A DNA stretch of 64,000 nucleotides from positions 620,001 to 684,000 of the forward strand of contig NZ_LIVX01000001.1 in assembly GCF_001905665.1 (NCBI RefSeq). Direction: 5' to 3'. Positions 7,911 to 16,137 of this stretch are shown piece by piece (the first letter of the stretch is position 1; each line of letters opens with the position of its first letter). The notes under the pieces are model-generated. The model saw nothing but the letters and a program-made list of their open reading frames with translations, made no database searches and was not told the origin of the DNA. Made by a program: the position numbers and the translations under genes. Source of the DNA: Streptomyces sp. CB02261 (lineage in GTDB: Bacteria; Actinomycetota; Actinomycetes; Streptomycetales; Streptomycetaceae).

Positions 7911-8741
7911 ATGCAGAGCAGCGTGCCGAGCCTGGCGTCGATAGAGAACTGGCCCGTCCCCACCGCGGCGGCCGCCGTCGTCCGCGCGGACGGCACCCTG
8001 GCCGGGTCCCACGGCCCCACCGGGCAGCGGTTCCCGCTCGCCTCGGTCACCAAGCCGCTCGCGGCGTACGCCGTTCTCGTCGCGTACGAGGAGGGGGCGA
8101 TCGACCTCGACGAGCCGGCCGGGCCCGAGGGCGCGACCGTCCGTCACCTCCTCGCCCACACCTCGGGGCTGGCCTTCGACGAGAACCGGGTCATGGCCGC
8201 GCCCGGCACCCGCCGCATCTACTCCAACACCGGCTTCGAGGCGCTCGGCGACCACGTCGCCAAGGCGACCGACATCCCCTTCGCCGAGTACCTGCGCCAG
8301 GCGGTCCTGGAGCCCCTCGCCATGACCTCCACGTCCCTGGAGGGCTCCCCCGCCAAGGACGGCGTGTCGACCGTGGACGACCTGGTGCGGTTCGCCGCCG
8401 AGGTGCAGGCGCCGAGGCTGCTCGACCCGCGGACCGTCCTGGACGCGATGAGCGTGACGCACCCCGGGCTGACCGGGATCCTGCCCGGATACGGGCACCA
8501 GCGGCCGAACGACTGGGGCCTCGGCTTCGAGATCCGCGACGGCAAGTCCCCCCACTGGACGGGCGCCACCTCCTCGCCGCGCACCTTCGGGCACTTCGGG
8601 CAGTCCGGCACGTTCCTGTGGATCGACCCGGACGCGCGGGCCGCGTGCGTGGCGCTCACCGACCGGCCCTTCGGGCCCTGGGCGATCGAGGCCTGGCCGC
8701 CGTTCACGGACGCGGTGCTCGCGGAGCTGCGGGGGCACTGA
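7911..8741 (+). CDS. Serine hydrolase, beta-lactamase class C/penicillin-binding fold
   Basis: A 276-residue cytoplasmic-looking protein without a signal peptide. It carries SVTK (Ser45, Lys48), YSN (Tyr104, Asn106) and HFGQSG, which replaces the KTG box. These are the three active-site motifs of class C beta-lactamase-like serine hydrolases (esterases, peptidases). It is short compared with typical 350-400-residue members. The start at 7911 has no clear ribosome-binding site, so a leaderless message from the divergent promoter region is likely. It converges with the lipoprotein gene ending at 8783. Confidence 0.82.
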   Translation: MQSSVPSLASIENWPVPTAAAAVVRADGTLAGSHGPTGQRFPLASVTKPLAAYAVLVAYEEGAIDLDEPAGPEGATVRHLLAHTSGLAFDENRVMAAPGTRRIYSNTGFEALGDHVAKATDIPFAEYLRQAVLEPLAMTSTSLEGSPAKDGVSTVDDLVRFAAEVQAPRLLDPRTVLDAMSVTHPGLTGILPGYGHQRPNDWGLGFEIRDGKSPHWTGATSSPRTFGHFGQSGTFLWIDPDARAACVALTDRPFGPWAIEAWPPFTDAVLAELRGH

Positions 8742-8782
8742 GCCGAGGGACCGCTGTCCGGTCCGCCGTCAGCCGTCCGCCG

Positions 8783-9406
8783 TCAGCCGTCGCAGCGGGT
8801 GCCCGGCAGCTCCCCGTCCAGGCCGATGACGGACACCTCGACCACGCCGGCCGGGTGGGCCGCGAAGGCGGTCGTGCACACCAGCTGGCGGACGGCCGCC
8901 TCCGAGAGCTTCCGCACGGGGAACGGGGCCCGGAGCCGGAGCAGCACGCGGCCCTCCACCACCGTCCCCTTCCGGCCGGTCCCGACCGCCTCGACGTGCG
9001 GCGCCCGCGCGCTCCTCGGCAGGGCGGTGGTGATGCCGACGCCGGCCTCGTCGGGCCTCGGGCCGGCGAGGAGGGCGGCGAGGACCTTGTCGGTGGGGAG
9101 CCCCCGGACGGTCAGGGCGTCGGCGGCCACCTCGTACCCCGGGCCGAATCCGTCGTACGGGACCAGCGTGTCGCCGGGGCCGCCGGGCGTGGGGGTGGGC
9201 TGCGGTTCCCTGGGGCCGACCTCGCGGACCACCGGCATCGGCAGGCCCTCGGGGCCGAGGAAGAAGAGCACCATCCGTTCCTCGGGGATCGGGTGGATCA
9301 CGACGGTCGCGGCCCCGCCCGCCTCGACGACGTCGCTCTTCCGTATGCCGCAGCCGGCGAGCGCCAACAGGCCGAGCAGGGCCGCGCCGGCCGCCCGGCG
9401 CCTCAC
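8783..9406 (-). CDS. Lipoprotein of a two-component locus, GerMN-like
   Basis: A 207-residue predicted lipoprotein. A short signal peptide ends in the lipobox LALAGC (Cys19). The LLAGPRP…TALP segment and the later V(E)GRVLLRL…QLVCT pattern resemble the GerMN domain found in LpqB and similar actinobacterial lipoproteins. The GTG start overlaps the sensor-kinase stop by 4 bp (GTGA), so it is the third gene of a regulator-kinase-lipoprotein operon. By analogy with AfsQ3, CseA or LpqB it may tune the kinase from outside the membrane; that role is inferred. Confidence 0.75.
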   Translation of the reverse strand: MRRRAAGAALLGLLALAGCGIRKSDVVEAGGAATVVIHPIPEERMVLFFLGPEGLPMPVVREVGPREPQPTPTPGGPGDTLVPYDGFGPGYEVAADALTVRGLPTDKVLAALLAGPRPDEAGVGITTALPRSARAPHVEAVGTGRKGTVVEGRVLLRLRAPFPVRKLSEAAVRQLVCTTAFAAHPAGVVEVSVIGLDGELPGTRCDG

Positions 9407-10938
9407 AGGGGCATCCGTACGGTGAAGACCGCCCCGCCCTCGGGGTGGTTGGCGGCCGTGACGGTGCCTCCGTGCAGCCGGACGTTCTCCCGGGTGATCG
9501 CGAGGCCCAGGCCGCTGCCCGCCGAGCGGGTCCGGGCCTGGTCCGCCTTGTAGAAGCGGTCGAAGACGTGCGGCAGGACGTCCGGGTGGATGCCGGGGCC
9601 CCGGTCGGCGACCTCCGTGACCAGCTCGTCGCCCTCCACGTACAGCCGGACCGTCACCGGCGCGCCGCCGTGCTTCAGGGCGTTGCCGACGAGGTTGGCG
9701 ACGACCACGTCGAAGCGGCGCGGGTCGAGCCGGGCCCGGATGCCCTCGGTGAGGTACGGGACGACCTGCTCCGGATCGGTCCAGTACCGGTGCTGCAGGG
9801 TCTTCCGGACGCAGTCGGCGGCGTCGACCTCGTCCGTGTGGAGCTCGGCGGCCCGCGCGTCGAACCGGGAGATCTCCATGAGGTCCTCGACGAGCACGGC
9901 GAGCTTCCCGGTCTCGGCGCTGATCAGACGGACCGCGCGGGCGGTGTCGCTGTCGAGGGTCCCGGCGTCCTCGTCGAGGACCTCGGTGACGGCGAGCATC
10001 CCGGCGAGCGGGGTGCGGAGTTCGTGCGAGACGTCGGAGGCGAAGCGGCGGGCGCGGGCCTCGGCGCTGCGGAGCTCCGCGACGGAACGTTCCAGCGCGG
10101 CCGCGGACTCGTTGAACGTCCGGGCGAGGTCGGCGAGTTCGTCGCTGCCCTTGGCGTGGATACGGGTGTCGAGGCGGCCGCGCCCCATGCTGTGGGCCGC
10201 GTGCCGCAGCTCCCGAACGGGGCGGAGCACGCCGCGCGCGGCGATCAGGGCGGGGATCAGCGCGATGGCGAGGGCCGGGAGGGCGCCGTCGCGGGCGGCG
10301 GTGACCATGGCCTCGATGTTCGCCTCCTCCTCGGTGAGGTCCATGACCGCGTAGAGGACGAGACCGGTGCGCTGGGGGGCGCCCGCGGCCGAACGGGCGT
10401 GGAAGACCGCGGGCACGGCGATCGTGAGGTACGGGGTGCCGCCCTTGACGACCCGCTGGAAGCTGCCGTGCGGGGTGGTCTGGTCGGTGGCCCGGTCCCG
10501 CAGCTCCGGGGTGATGACGGAGGAGGTGGGGCGGTCGGTGGAGGAGACGCGGAGGGTGCCGTACTCGGCGTAGACGCGCCAGGGGCGGGGCTTGCCCTGG
10601 CGGGCGATGTGGAGGAGCGAGGTCCGCAGCTGCTCCGCTTCGACGGGCAGCGCGATGCCGAGGCTGTCGACCTGCTCGCGGAAGGCCGAGACGGCGGTGT
10701 CCTGGGTCTGCTCCAGGATGGCGTTGCGGGCGGCCCGGTAGGTGAGGGCGGCGGTGGTGCCGCAGCCGACGGCGGCGACGAGCAGGAACGCGAGGACGAG
10801 ACGGGTACGGAGGCCGAAGGGGTGCGGGCGGAGGCGCGGGGCACGTGCCTTCCGCCGGAGGGCCCGGCCGGGCCCTCCGGCGTCCTCGGCCTGGCTCTGG
10901 CTCTGGTGCCGGTGGCCGGTGTCCGGCTCCGGGCTCAC
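9403..10938 (-). CDS. Two-component sensor histidine kinase
   Basis: A 511-residue membrane kinase. The first membrane span is at about 45-67, followed by an extracytoplasmic sensor region of about 150 residues and a second span near 230. Then come HAMP, HisKA with SHELRTPL (phospho-acceptor His), and HATPase with NLVGNALKHG, DRGPGI and GSGLGLAI, all intact. The GTG start at 10938 follows the regulator's stop by 8 bp, with GAGGG immediately upstream. It pairs with the response regulator at 10947 and the lipoprotein at 8783. Envelope stress is a reasonable guess for the signal, given the adjacent MurJ/FemX genes, but nothing in the sensor domain proves it. Confidence 0.9.
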   Translation of the reverse strand: MSPEPDTGHRHQSQSQAEDAGGPGRALRRKARAPRLRPHPFGLRTRLVLAFLLVAAVGCGTTAALTYRAARNAILEQTQDTAVSAFREQVDSLGIALPVEAEQLRTSLLHIARQGKPRPWRVYAEYGTLRVSSTDRPTSSVITPELRDRATDQTTPHGSFQRVVKGGTPYLTIAVPAVFHARSAAGAPQRTGLVLYAVMDLTEEEANIEAMVTAARDGALPALAIALIPALIAARGVLRPVRELRHAAHSMGRGRLDTRIHAKGSDELADLARTFNESAAALERSVAELRSAEARARRFASDVSHELRTPLAGMLAVTEVLDEDAGTLDSDTARAVRLISAETGKLAVLVEDLMEISRFDARAAELHTDEVDAADCVRKTLQHRYWTDPEQVVPYLTEGIRARLDPRRFDVVVANLVGNALKHGGAPVTVRLYVEGDELVTEVADRGPGIHPDVLPHVFDRFYKADQARTRSAGSGLGLAITRENVRLHGGTVTAANHPEGGAVFTVRMPL

Positions 10939-10946
10939 GCAGGCCC

Positions 10947-11630
10947 TCACAGCGGTCCGAAGCGGTAGCCGAAGCCACGCAGGGTCTGGATGTAGCGGGG
11001 CTCGCCCGGGGTGTCCTCGATCTTGTTCCGCAGGCGCCGGACACAGGCGTCGACCAGCCGGGCGTCGCCGTGGTAGCTGTGCTCCCAGACGTGTTCGAGG
11101 AGCTGCTGACGGCTGAAGACCTGCTCGGGCGCGGCCGTCAGGTGCAGCAGCAGTTTCAGCTCGGAGGGGGCGAGGGCGACGCGTTCGCCCGCCTTGGCGA
11201 CGGTGAGGCCGGCGCGGTCGATGGCCAGCTCCCCGTGGAACTCGACGGCCGAACGGCTGCCGGCGGGTTCCTCGATGCGCCGGAGCACGGCCCGTATGCG
11301 GGCCTCGATGACCTCGGTACGGGCGGGCTTGACGATGTAGTCGTCGGCGCCGGCCTCCAGGCCGATGACGACGTCGAAGTCGTCGCCGCGGGCGGTCAGC
11401 ATGATGATCGGCAGCTGGCTGCTCTCGCGGACGCGGCGGCAGACCTGGACGCCGTTCATTCCGGGCAGCATCAGGTCGAGCAGCAGCAGGTCGGGGCGGA
11501 ACTCGCCGAGCACGTCGAGCCCGGCTTCCCCGGTGGGCGCGGTGCGCACCTCGTGCCCGCGGCGCCGGAGACCGAGCTCGACGCCTTCGCGGACGGAGGG
11601 GTCGTCTTCTATGAGGAGCACGCGGGGCAT
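10947..11630 (-). CDS. OmpR/PhoB-type response regulator
   Basis: A 227-residue regulator. The N-terminal receiver carries EDD at the acidic pocket, LLDLMLPG with the phospho-acceptor Asp, TAR, and the KPA(R) Lys. The C-terminal winged helix runs from LAPSELKLLLHL to VRRLRNKIE and GFGYRFGPL. The start at 11630 (MPRVLLIEDD) is set by the family's N-terminus; longer frames add only a low-complexity extension. First gene of the regulator-kinase-lipoprotein operon. Its upstream region, about 320 bp, holds tandem repeats and a large palindrome rather than a gene. Confidence 0.92.
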   Translation of the reverse strand: MPRVLLIEDDPSVREGVELGLRRRGHEVRTAPTGEAGLDVLGEFRPDLLLLDLMLPGMNGVQVCRRVRESSQLPIIMLTARGDDFDVVIGLEAGADDYIVKPARTEVIEARIRAVLRRIEEPAGSRSAVEFHGELAIDRAGLTVAKAGERVALAPSELKLLLHLTAAPEQVFSRQQLLEHVWEHSYHGDARLVDACVRRLRNKIEDTPGEPRYIQTLRGFGYRFGPL

Positions 11631-11697
11631 GTCGTGGAGTATCCCAAGCTTGACGGGCCCCTTCCCGAGGGGGGAGGGGGTGCGGCGGGCAGCCGCG

Positions 11698-11826
11698 TCG
11701 TGGGGGGGCACGGCCCACGGCGGTGCCGCTGCGGCCGCGTTGTGGGGGCGGGGCCCACGGCGGTGCCGCCGCTACCGCGTTGTGGGGGCGGGGCCCACGG
11801 CGGTGCCGCCGCTACCGCGTTGTGGG
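11698..11826. repeat. 40-bp tandem repeats, about three copies
   Basis: Two identical 40-bp units (11739-11778 and 11779-11818), each beginning GTTGTGGGGGCGGGGCCCAC, are preceded by a degenerate copy from about 11698 and followed by an 8-bp partial copy. They lie upstream of the response regulator and downstream of murJ. No coding function is evident. Confidence 0.85.
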
Positions 11827-11889
11827 CAACTGTTCCGCCCTGGGGTCCCCCCGGACGGAGTCTGGGGGAGGAACGCCTGCCCACAACGG
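11818..11889. repeat. Nested 72-bp palindrome, REP/MITE-like
   Basis: Perfect 11-bp outer arms CGTTGTGGGCA (11818-11828) and TGCCCACAACG (11879-11889) enclose GTTCC/GGAAC and TCCCCC/GGGGGA inner arms. The outer arm begins at the end of the 40-bp repeat array, so the array and the palindrome share sequence. It resembles the short dispersed palindromes common between Streptomyces genes. It may also act as a terminator for murJ, which ends at 11953. Confidence 0.65.
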
Positions 11890-11952
11890 CGGGGGCCGGA
11901 CCGGTGGGGTGAGCGCCCACGGCGGGGGCTCGGTGCGGTGAACGCCCATGGT

Positions 11953-13566
11953 TCAGCGGGCGCGTAGGCGGGTCCTGCCCGTGGTCAGGAGGTTCTGGAT
12001 CTCCGTGAGGTGGAGGGGGTGGGCCAGGGTCGCGAAGGTGGCGAGGACCGTCAGCGCCCCCGCCAGCCCCGCCGGCACCGCCCCCGCCGGCCCGGTGAGG
12101 TCGGCGACGAGCAGCCCGTACCCGGCGGCGGGCACGGCCGCGAGCAGCAGCCGTACGAGCGCGGGGCCGGTGCCGCCCGTCGAGGTCCCGCCCAGCCGGC
12201 GCCGCAGCACGTACGCCGTGAGGCCCCAGCCCGCCCACAGGGCCAGCGAGTACCCGGCCGCCATGCCCGCGACGGCCCACTGGGTGGGCAGGTACCGGTG
12301 GGCGGCGAACGAGAGCGCCGCGTTCAGGCCGGCGATCACCAGGTTGAGCAGGAACGGGGTGCGGGTGTCGCGCAGGGCGTAGAAGGCGCGGGTGCACACG
12401 TACTGCCCGGACAGGGCGACGAGGCCGGGCGCGAAGGCCATCAGGATCCAGGCCATCGCGCGGATGTCGTCGCCGGTGGTCGCCCCGTACCGGAAGACCA
12501 CCGTCATCAGCGGCACGGCGAGCGCGAGGAGGGCACAGGCCGCGGGGACGACCGCCGCCGCGCTGGTCCGCAGGGCGTACGAGACGTCCCGCCGGACCGC
12601 CGTGAGGTCGCCGTCGGCGGCCGCGCCGCTCATCCGGGGCAGCAGCGCGGTGACGAGGGAGACGGTGATGATGCCGTGCGGGACGGTCCACAGGAGGTAG
12701 GCGTTGTTGTACGCGGCGAGGCCGCCGCCGCTGACCTGCTCGCCCGCCGAGGTGGCGAGCAGGGTGGTCACCCAGTACGCGCCCTGGTTGGTGAGGACGA
12801 GCAGCACCAGCCAGCCGGCCGAGCGCAGCGCCGCGGAGAGGCCGCTGCCGCGCCAGTCGAAGCGGGGCCGCCAGCGGAAACCGGCGGTGCGCAGCGAGGG
12901 GACGAGGGCGAGGGCCTGGAGGGCGATGCCGGCGGTGGTGCCCCAGCCGAGGAGCGCGGTCTCGCCGGAGGTGAGTTCCCCGCCGTCGCCGACGACGAGG
13001 AAGAGGGCGAAGACGGAGACGACGACCACGTTGTTGAGGACCGGGGTCCACATCATGGCGCCGAACCGGCCGCGGGCGTTGAGGACCTGGCCGAGGAGGG
13101 TGAAGAGCCCGAGGAAGAGGATCTGCGGCAGGCACGCGCGCGTGAAGGCGACCGTCATCTCCCGTTGGGCGCCGGCGTAGTCGGTGTACGTGTCGACGAT
13201 CAGGGGCGCGGCGAGGACCGCGCCGGCGGTGATCACGGTGAGGGCGAGCGCGCAGAGGGTGAGGAGCCGGTCGGTGTAGGCGACGCCGCCGTCCTCGTGT
13301 TCCTTGGCGGCCTTGACCAGTTCGGGGACGAAGACGGCGTTGAGGGCGCCGCCGAGGAGCAGCATGTAGACGATGGTGGGGACGGAGTTGCCGACCGCGT
13401 AGCCGTCGGCGACGTAGCCCGCGCCGAGGGCGGCGGCGACGACGGCGGCCCGGACGAAGCCGGTGGCGCGGGAGACGAGCGACCCGGCGGCCATGAGCGC
13501 ACCGCTGCGGAGGACGGACGGCGCGCCCTTCGCCCGGGGGCGTCCGGCGGTGAGCGTGGCGGTCAT
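11953..13566 (-). CDS. MurJ/MviN-family lipid II flippase
   Basis: A 537-residue integral membrane protein with about 14 hydrophobic spans. The N-terminus SGALMAAGSLVSRATGFVRA is the MviN/MurJ signature (SxxSRxxGFxR). Later landmarks are the LNARGRF segment and TRAFYALRDTRTPF, also typical of the family. MurJ proteins flip lipid-linked peptidoglycan precursors across the membrane. Streptomyces carry several paralogues; this one may be specialised rather than the essential copy. The start overlaps the FemX stop (ATGA), so precursor modification and export are genetically coupled. Confidence 0.88.
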   Translation of the reverse strand: MTATLTAGRPRAKGAPSVLRSGALMAAGSLVSRATGFVRAAVVAAALGAGYVADGYAVGNSVPTIVYMLLLGGALNAVFVPELVKAAKEHEDGGVAYTDRLLTLCALALTVITAGAVLAAPLIVDTYTDYAGAQREMTVAFTRACLPQILFLGLFTLLGQVLNARGRFGAMMWTPVLNNVVVVSVFALFLVVGDGGELTSGETALLGWGTTAGIALQALALVPSLRTAGFRWRPRFDWRGSGLSAALRSAGWLVLLVLTNQGAYWVTTLLATSAGEQVSGGGLAAYNNAYLLWTVPHGIITVSLVTALLPRMSGAAADGDLTAVRRDVSYALRTSAAAVVPAACALLALAVPLMTVVFRYGATTGDDIRAMAWILMAFAPGLVALSGQYVCTRAFYALRDTRTPFLLNLVIAGLNAALSFAAHRYLPTQWAVAGMAAGYSLALWAGWGLTAYVLRRRLGGTSTGGTGPALVRLLLAAVPAAGYGLLVADLTGPAGAVPAGLAGALTVLATFATLAHPLHLTEIQNLLTTGRTRLRAR

Positions 13567-14738
13567 CGGCGGGCCAGGTACGCCTGGAAGGCGCGGTACA
13601 GCGCGTGGTTGGTCGTGCCCCGCATCGGTGTCTCCCACTCCCCCAGCGTCTCGACGACCTGTCCGCCCGTGCCGAGCTTCCAGCGCAGGAGCCCGTGGGC
13701 GCGGTCGTCCGGATCGAGGGTGGAGGGTACCCCGCGCAGGTCGTAGACGGCGGCGCCGAGGGCGTGGGCGTCGAGCAGCATGCGCCACTGGAGGGCGTTG
13801 GAGGGGCGTACCTCGCGGCGGTGGTCGGCGGAGGCGCCGGTCTGGTACCAGACGCGGCCGCCCACGGTGACCATGGTGTGGGCGGCGAGGATCTCGCCCT
13901 CGTGGCGGGCCAGGTAGAGCTTCATGCGGCCGGGCTGTTCAGCGTTGAGGACGGCGTACTGGCGCTCGTAGTAGGCGAGGGAGCGGCCGAGCCGGAAGCC
14001 GTCGCGTTCCTCGGTGACGCGGAGCAGCCGGTAGAACTCGGGCAGGTCGGCGGCGGAGCCGACGGTGATCTCGACGCCGGACTTCCGGGCCTTGCGGACG
14101 TTGCGCCGCCATTCCTGGTTGAGGCCGCTCCACAGGTCGTCGGGGGTGCGGCCGGTGAGCGGGACCTGGAAGACGTGCCGCGGCTGGGCGTCGGCGCCGT
14201 CCTCGGAGTCTCCGCCGCAGCGCCGCCAGCCGCGGGCCCGGAGGCGTTCGGCGACGGCGGTGCCGAGCGGGTCGACCTCGTCGGCGAGGACGTCGGCGAG
14301 GCGGCGGCGGGGACCGGTGCCGGCCTTGACGGTGGCGGCGTTCCACCGCCGGTGGGCGGGGCCGGGGCCGATGCGTACGGCGAAGGCGCCGGAGGAGCGC
14401 AGATGCCCGAGCAGCGGGTCGAGCCAGCCGTCGATGTCGGGGTCGGACCAGTCGGCGACGGGCCCTTCGGGCAGGTAGGCGAAGTACTTGCGGGTGCCGG
14501 GGAAGGGCCGGAGCAGCACCAGGGCGACCCCGGTCAGCCCGCCGGACGCGGGCCCCCAGCCGACGAGTCGGTGGCTCCAGCCGTCCTTCACCTGGGCCCA
14601 GGAGGGGACCTGGAGGAAGCTGGCGCCGTCGGCTCCGGTGCGGGTGGCGAGGAAGGCGCGGTAGGCCTCGGGGGTCACGGGGCCGAGCCGCAGGGCGCGG
14701 TGGTCGGCGGGTGCGGCCGTCACGAGCAGCGCTGACAC
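13563..14738 (-). CDS. FemX/FemAB-type peptidyltransferase
   Basis: A 391-residue cytoplasmic protein with two GNAT-like subdomains, as in the FemABX family. Recognisable segments include FLQVPSWAQVK, YLPEGPV, GLNQEWRRNVRKARK, the VWYQTGASADHRR segment and YDLRGVP. These enzymes use aminoacyl-tRNA to add an amino acid (glycine in Streptomyces) to the lipid II stem peptide. The start is a GTG at 14738, 8 bp after a full AGGAGG; a longer frame upstream is non-conserved. It is co-transcribed with MurJ (4-bp overlap). Mild caution: FemAB homologues without a proven role in bridge synthesis also exist. Confidence 0.85.
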   Translation of the reverse strand: MSALLVTAAPADHRALRLGPVTPEAYRAFLATRTGADGASFLQVPSWAQVKDGWSHRLVGWGPASGGLTGVALVLLRPFPGTRKYFAYLPEGPVADWSDPDIDGWLDPLLGHLRSSGAFAVRIGPGPAHRRWNAATVKAGTGPRRRLADVLADEVDPLGTAVAERLRARGWRRCGGDSEDGADAQPRHVFQVPLTGRTPDDLWSGLNQEWRRNVRKARKSGVEITVGSAADLPEFYRLLRVTEERDGFRLGRSLAYYERQYAVLNAEQPGRMKLYLARHEGEILAAHTMVTVGGRVWYQTGASADHRREVRPSNALQWRMLLDAHALGAAVYDLRGVPSTLDPDDRAHGLLRWKLGTGGQVVETLGEWETPMRGTTNHALYRAFQAYLARR

Positions 14739-14797
14739 AACGGGAGCCTCCTGGTTCCGCCCCTCGGTGGTGGGGCGCACAGCAGGCTCACAGCCGA

Positions 14798-14821
14798 ATT
14801 CGACGGGTGCGCGCGTCGAAT
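14798..14821. promoter_or_regulatory. Candidate operator: 7-bp inverted repeat
   Basis: ATTCGAC and GTCGAAT are separated by 10 bp, within the 210-bp divergent region between FemX (start 14738) and the L,D-transpeptidase (start 14949). The symmetry suits a dimeric regulator able to control both envelope genes. No regulator can be assigned by sequence. Confidence 0.4.
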
Positions 14822-14948
14822 GTGACCGGACCATGACCGTTCCGTCGCAGCCCTCGTCATAAGGGCTCACACGCGGCCGCAGGACGTCGTCGCCGCCCTA
14901 CAGTCCGAAACATCCCACTCCCACTCCTCACTCCTGCGGAGGTCCTCC

Positions 14949-16124
14949 GTGCCGAGCACGCGCATACGCACCCCTCGTCCCGTTCTCGCGGCAGTAGCGC
15001 TGAGCGTGTCCCTCACGGCCTGTTCGGCGCAGGCGGCGGACGGGCCGACGCGGGACGCGGAGCCGGCGTCGAAGGCTCCGCCGGCGAAGGTCACGGTCGT
15101 GGACCCGACGGCGGGCCGGCCGGTGACGGTGACCGCGTCGGGCGGCACGATCGCCACGGTGAAGGTGGTCGACGCGGACGGCGGGGCCCTCACCGGCCGT
15201 ACGGGCGCGGGCGGCGCACGCTGGGTGTCGGACCGCAAGGCGGCACCGGGCTCCACGTACACGGTGGAGGTGACCTCCCGTGCGGCCGACGGCAAGGAGT
15301 CGACGACCCGGTCCTCCTTCACCACCCCGGAACCGGAGCGGGTGAACAAGCTGACCCTCGCGCCCGGCAAGAACACCACGGTGGGCGTCGGGCATCCGCT
15401 GTCGATCGTCTTCGACCTGCCGGTGACCCGGAAGGCGGACGTGGAACGGCAGTTGAAGGTGACCACGTCGAACGCCACCGAGGGTTCCTGGGGCTGGGTC
15501 AAGGACTACTCGGGCCGGGACAGGGCGGACTGGCGGCCCCGGGAGTACTGGAAGCCCGGCACGAAGGTCACCCTGGAGGCGGACCTGAACGGCACGGACT
15601 CGGGCGGCGGCTGGTTCGTACGGGACTACCGCACCGGCTTCACGGTCGGCGCCGCGCAGATCGTGAGGGTCGACCTGGACCGGCACACGCTGACGGTGAG
15701 GCGGGACGGCCGCACCGTCCGTACGATCCCGGTCTCCGGGGGCACCCCGGGCGGCGACAAGCGGTCCTGGCGGGGCACGGCCGTCCTGATGGCGAAGGAG
15801 GGCACCATCAACATGAACTCGGAGACGGTGGGCCTCGGGGACGCGTACGACAAGATGGTCGACCACTCGATGCGGCTGACGTGGTCGGGGATGTACGCGC
15901 ACGCGGCGCCCTGGAACGCGGCCCACTTCGGCAAGGCCAACAGGAGCTCCGGCTGCATCGGCATGAGCGACGCCGACGCCGCGTCCTTCTACGCCCTGGT
16001 GAACGTCGGCGACCCCTTCGAGATCACCGGCCGGGACACCAAGGGCACGGTCGACGAGGGCAACGGCTACGGCGCGTGGAACCTGAGCTGGGAGCGGTGG
16101 AAGACGAAGAGCGCGCTCGGCTGA
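14949..16124 (+). CDS. L,D-transpeptidase lipoprotein (Ig-like plus YkuD)
   Basis: A 391-residue exported lipoprotein with lipobox SLTAC (Cys25), two Ig-like domains (about 50-240) and a C-terminal YkuD catalytic domain. HAAPWN and RSSGCIGMS supply the catalytic His and Cys336. It forms 3-3 cross-links in peptidoglycan or attaches proteins to it. Architecture and length match the mycobacterial LdtMt2-like class common in streptomycetes. GTG start with GGAGG 6 bp upstream. Divergent from FemX-MurJ, which strengthens a wall-synthesis theme. The last codons form half of a shared terminator with the pirin gene. Confidence 0.93.
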   Translation: MPSTRIRTPRPVLAAVALSVSLTACSAQAADGPTRDAEPASKAPPAKVTVVDPTAGRPVTVTASGGTIATVKVVDADGGALTGRTGAGGARWVSDRKAAPGSTYTVEVTSRAADGKESTTRSSFTTPEPERVNKLTLAPGKNTTVGVGHPLSIVFDLPVTRKADVERQLKVTTSNATEGSWGWVKDYSGRDRADWRPREYWKPGTKVTLEADLNGTDSGGGWFVRDYRTGFTVGAAQIVRVDLDRHTLTVRRDGRTVRTIPVSGGTPGGDKRSWRGTAVLMAKEGTINMNSETVGLGDAYDKMVDHSMRLTWSGMYAHAAPWNAAHFGKANRSSGCIGMSDADAASFYALVNVGDPFEITGRDTKGTVDEGNGYGAWNLSWERWKTKSALG

Positions 16125-16137
16125 AGGGTCAGCCGAG
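16116..16137. terminator. Bidirectional terminator built from two stop-codon regions
   Basis: CTCGGCTGA (16116-16124) and TCAGCCGAG (16129-16137) form a perfect 9-bp stem around the 4-base loop AGGG. The stem contains the last codons and stop of the L,D-transpeptidase on one strand and of the pirin gene on the other, both ending Leu-Gly-stop. Confidence 0.75.

Noticed and set aside
8783..11044. Single long minus-strand frame joining the lipoprotein to sequence antisense or out of frame with the kinase
   Set aside because: The kinase is clearly encoded in another frame with all its motifs. Only the last 207 codons (from the GTG at 9406, overlapping the kinase stop) look like a real protein.
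11698..11826. CRISPR array
   Set aside because: The 40-bp units are contiguous, without spacers, and no cas genes are present.
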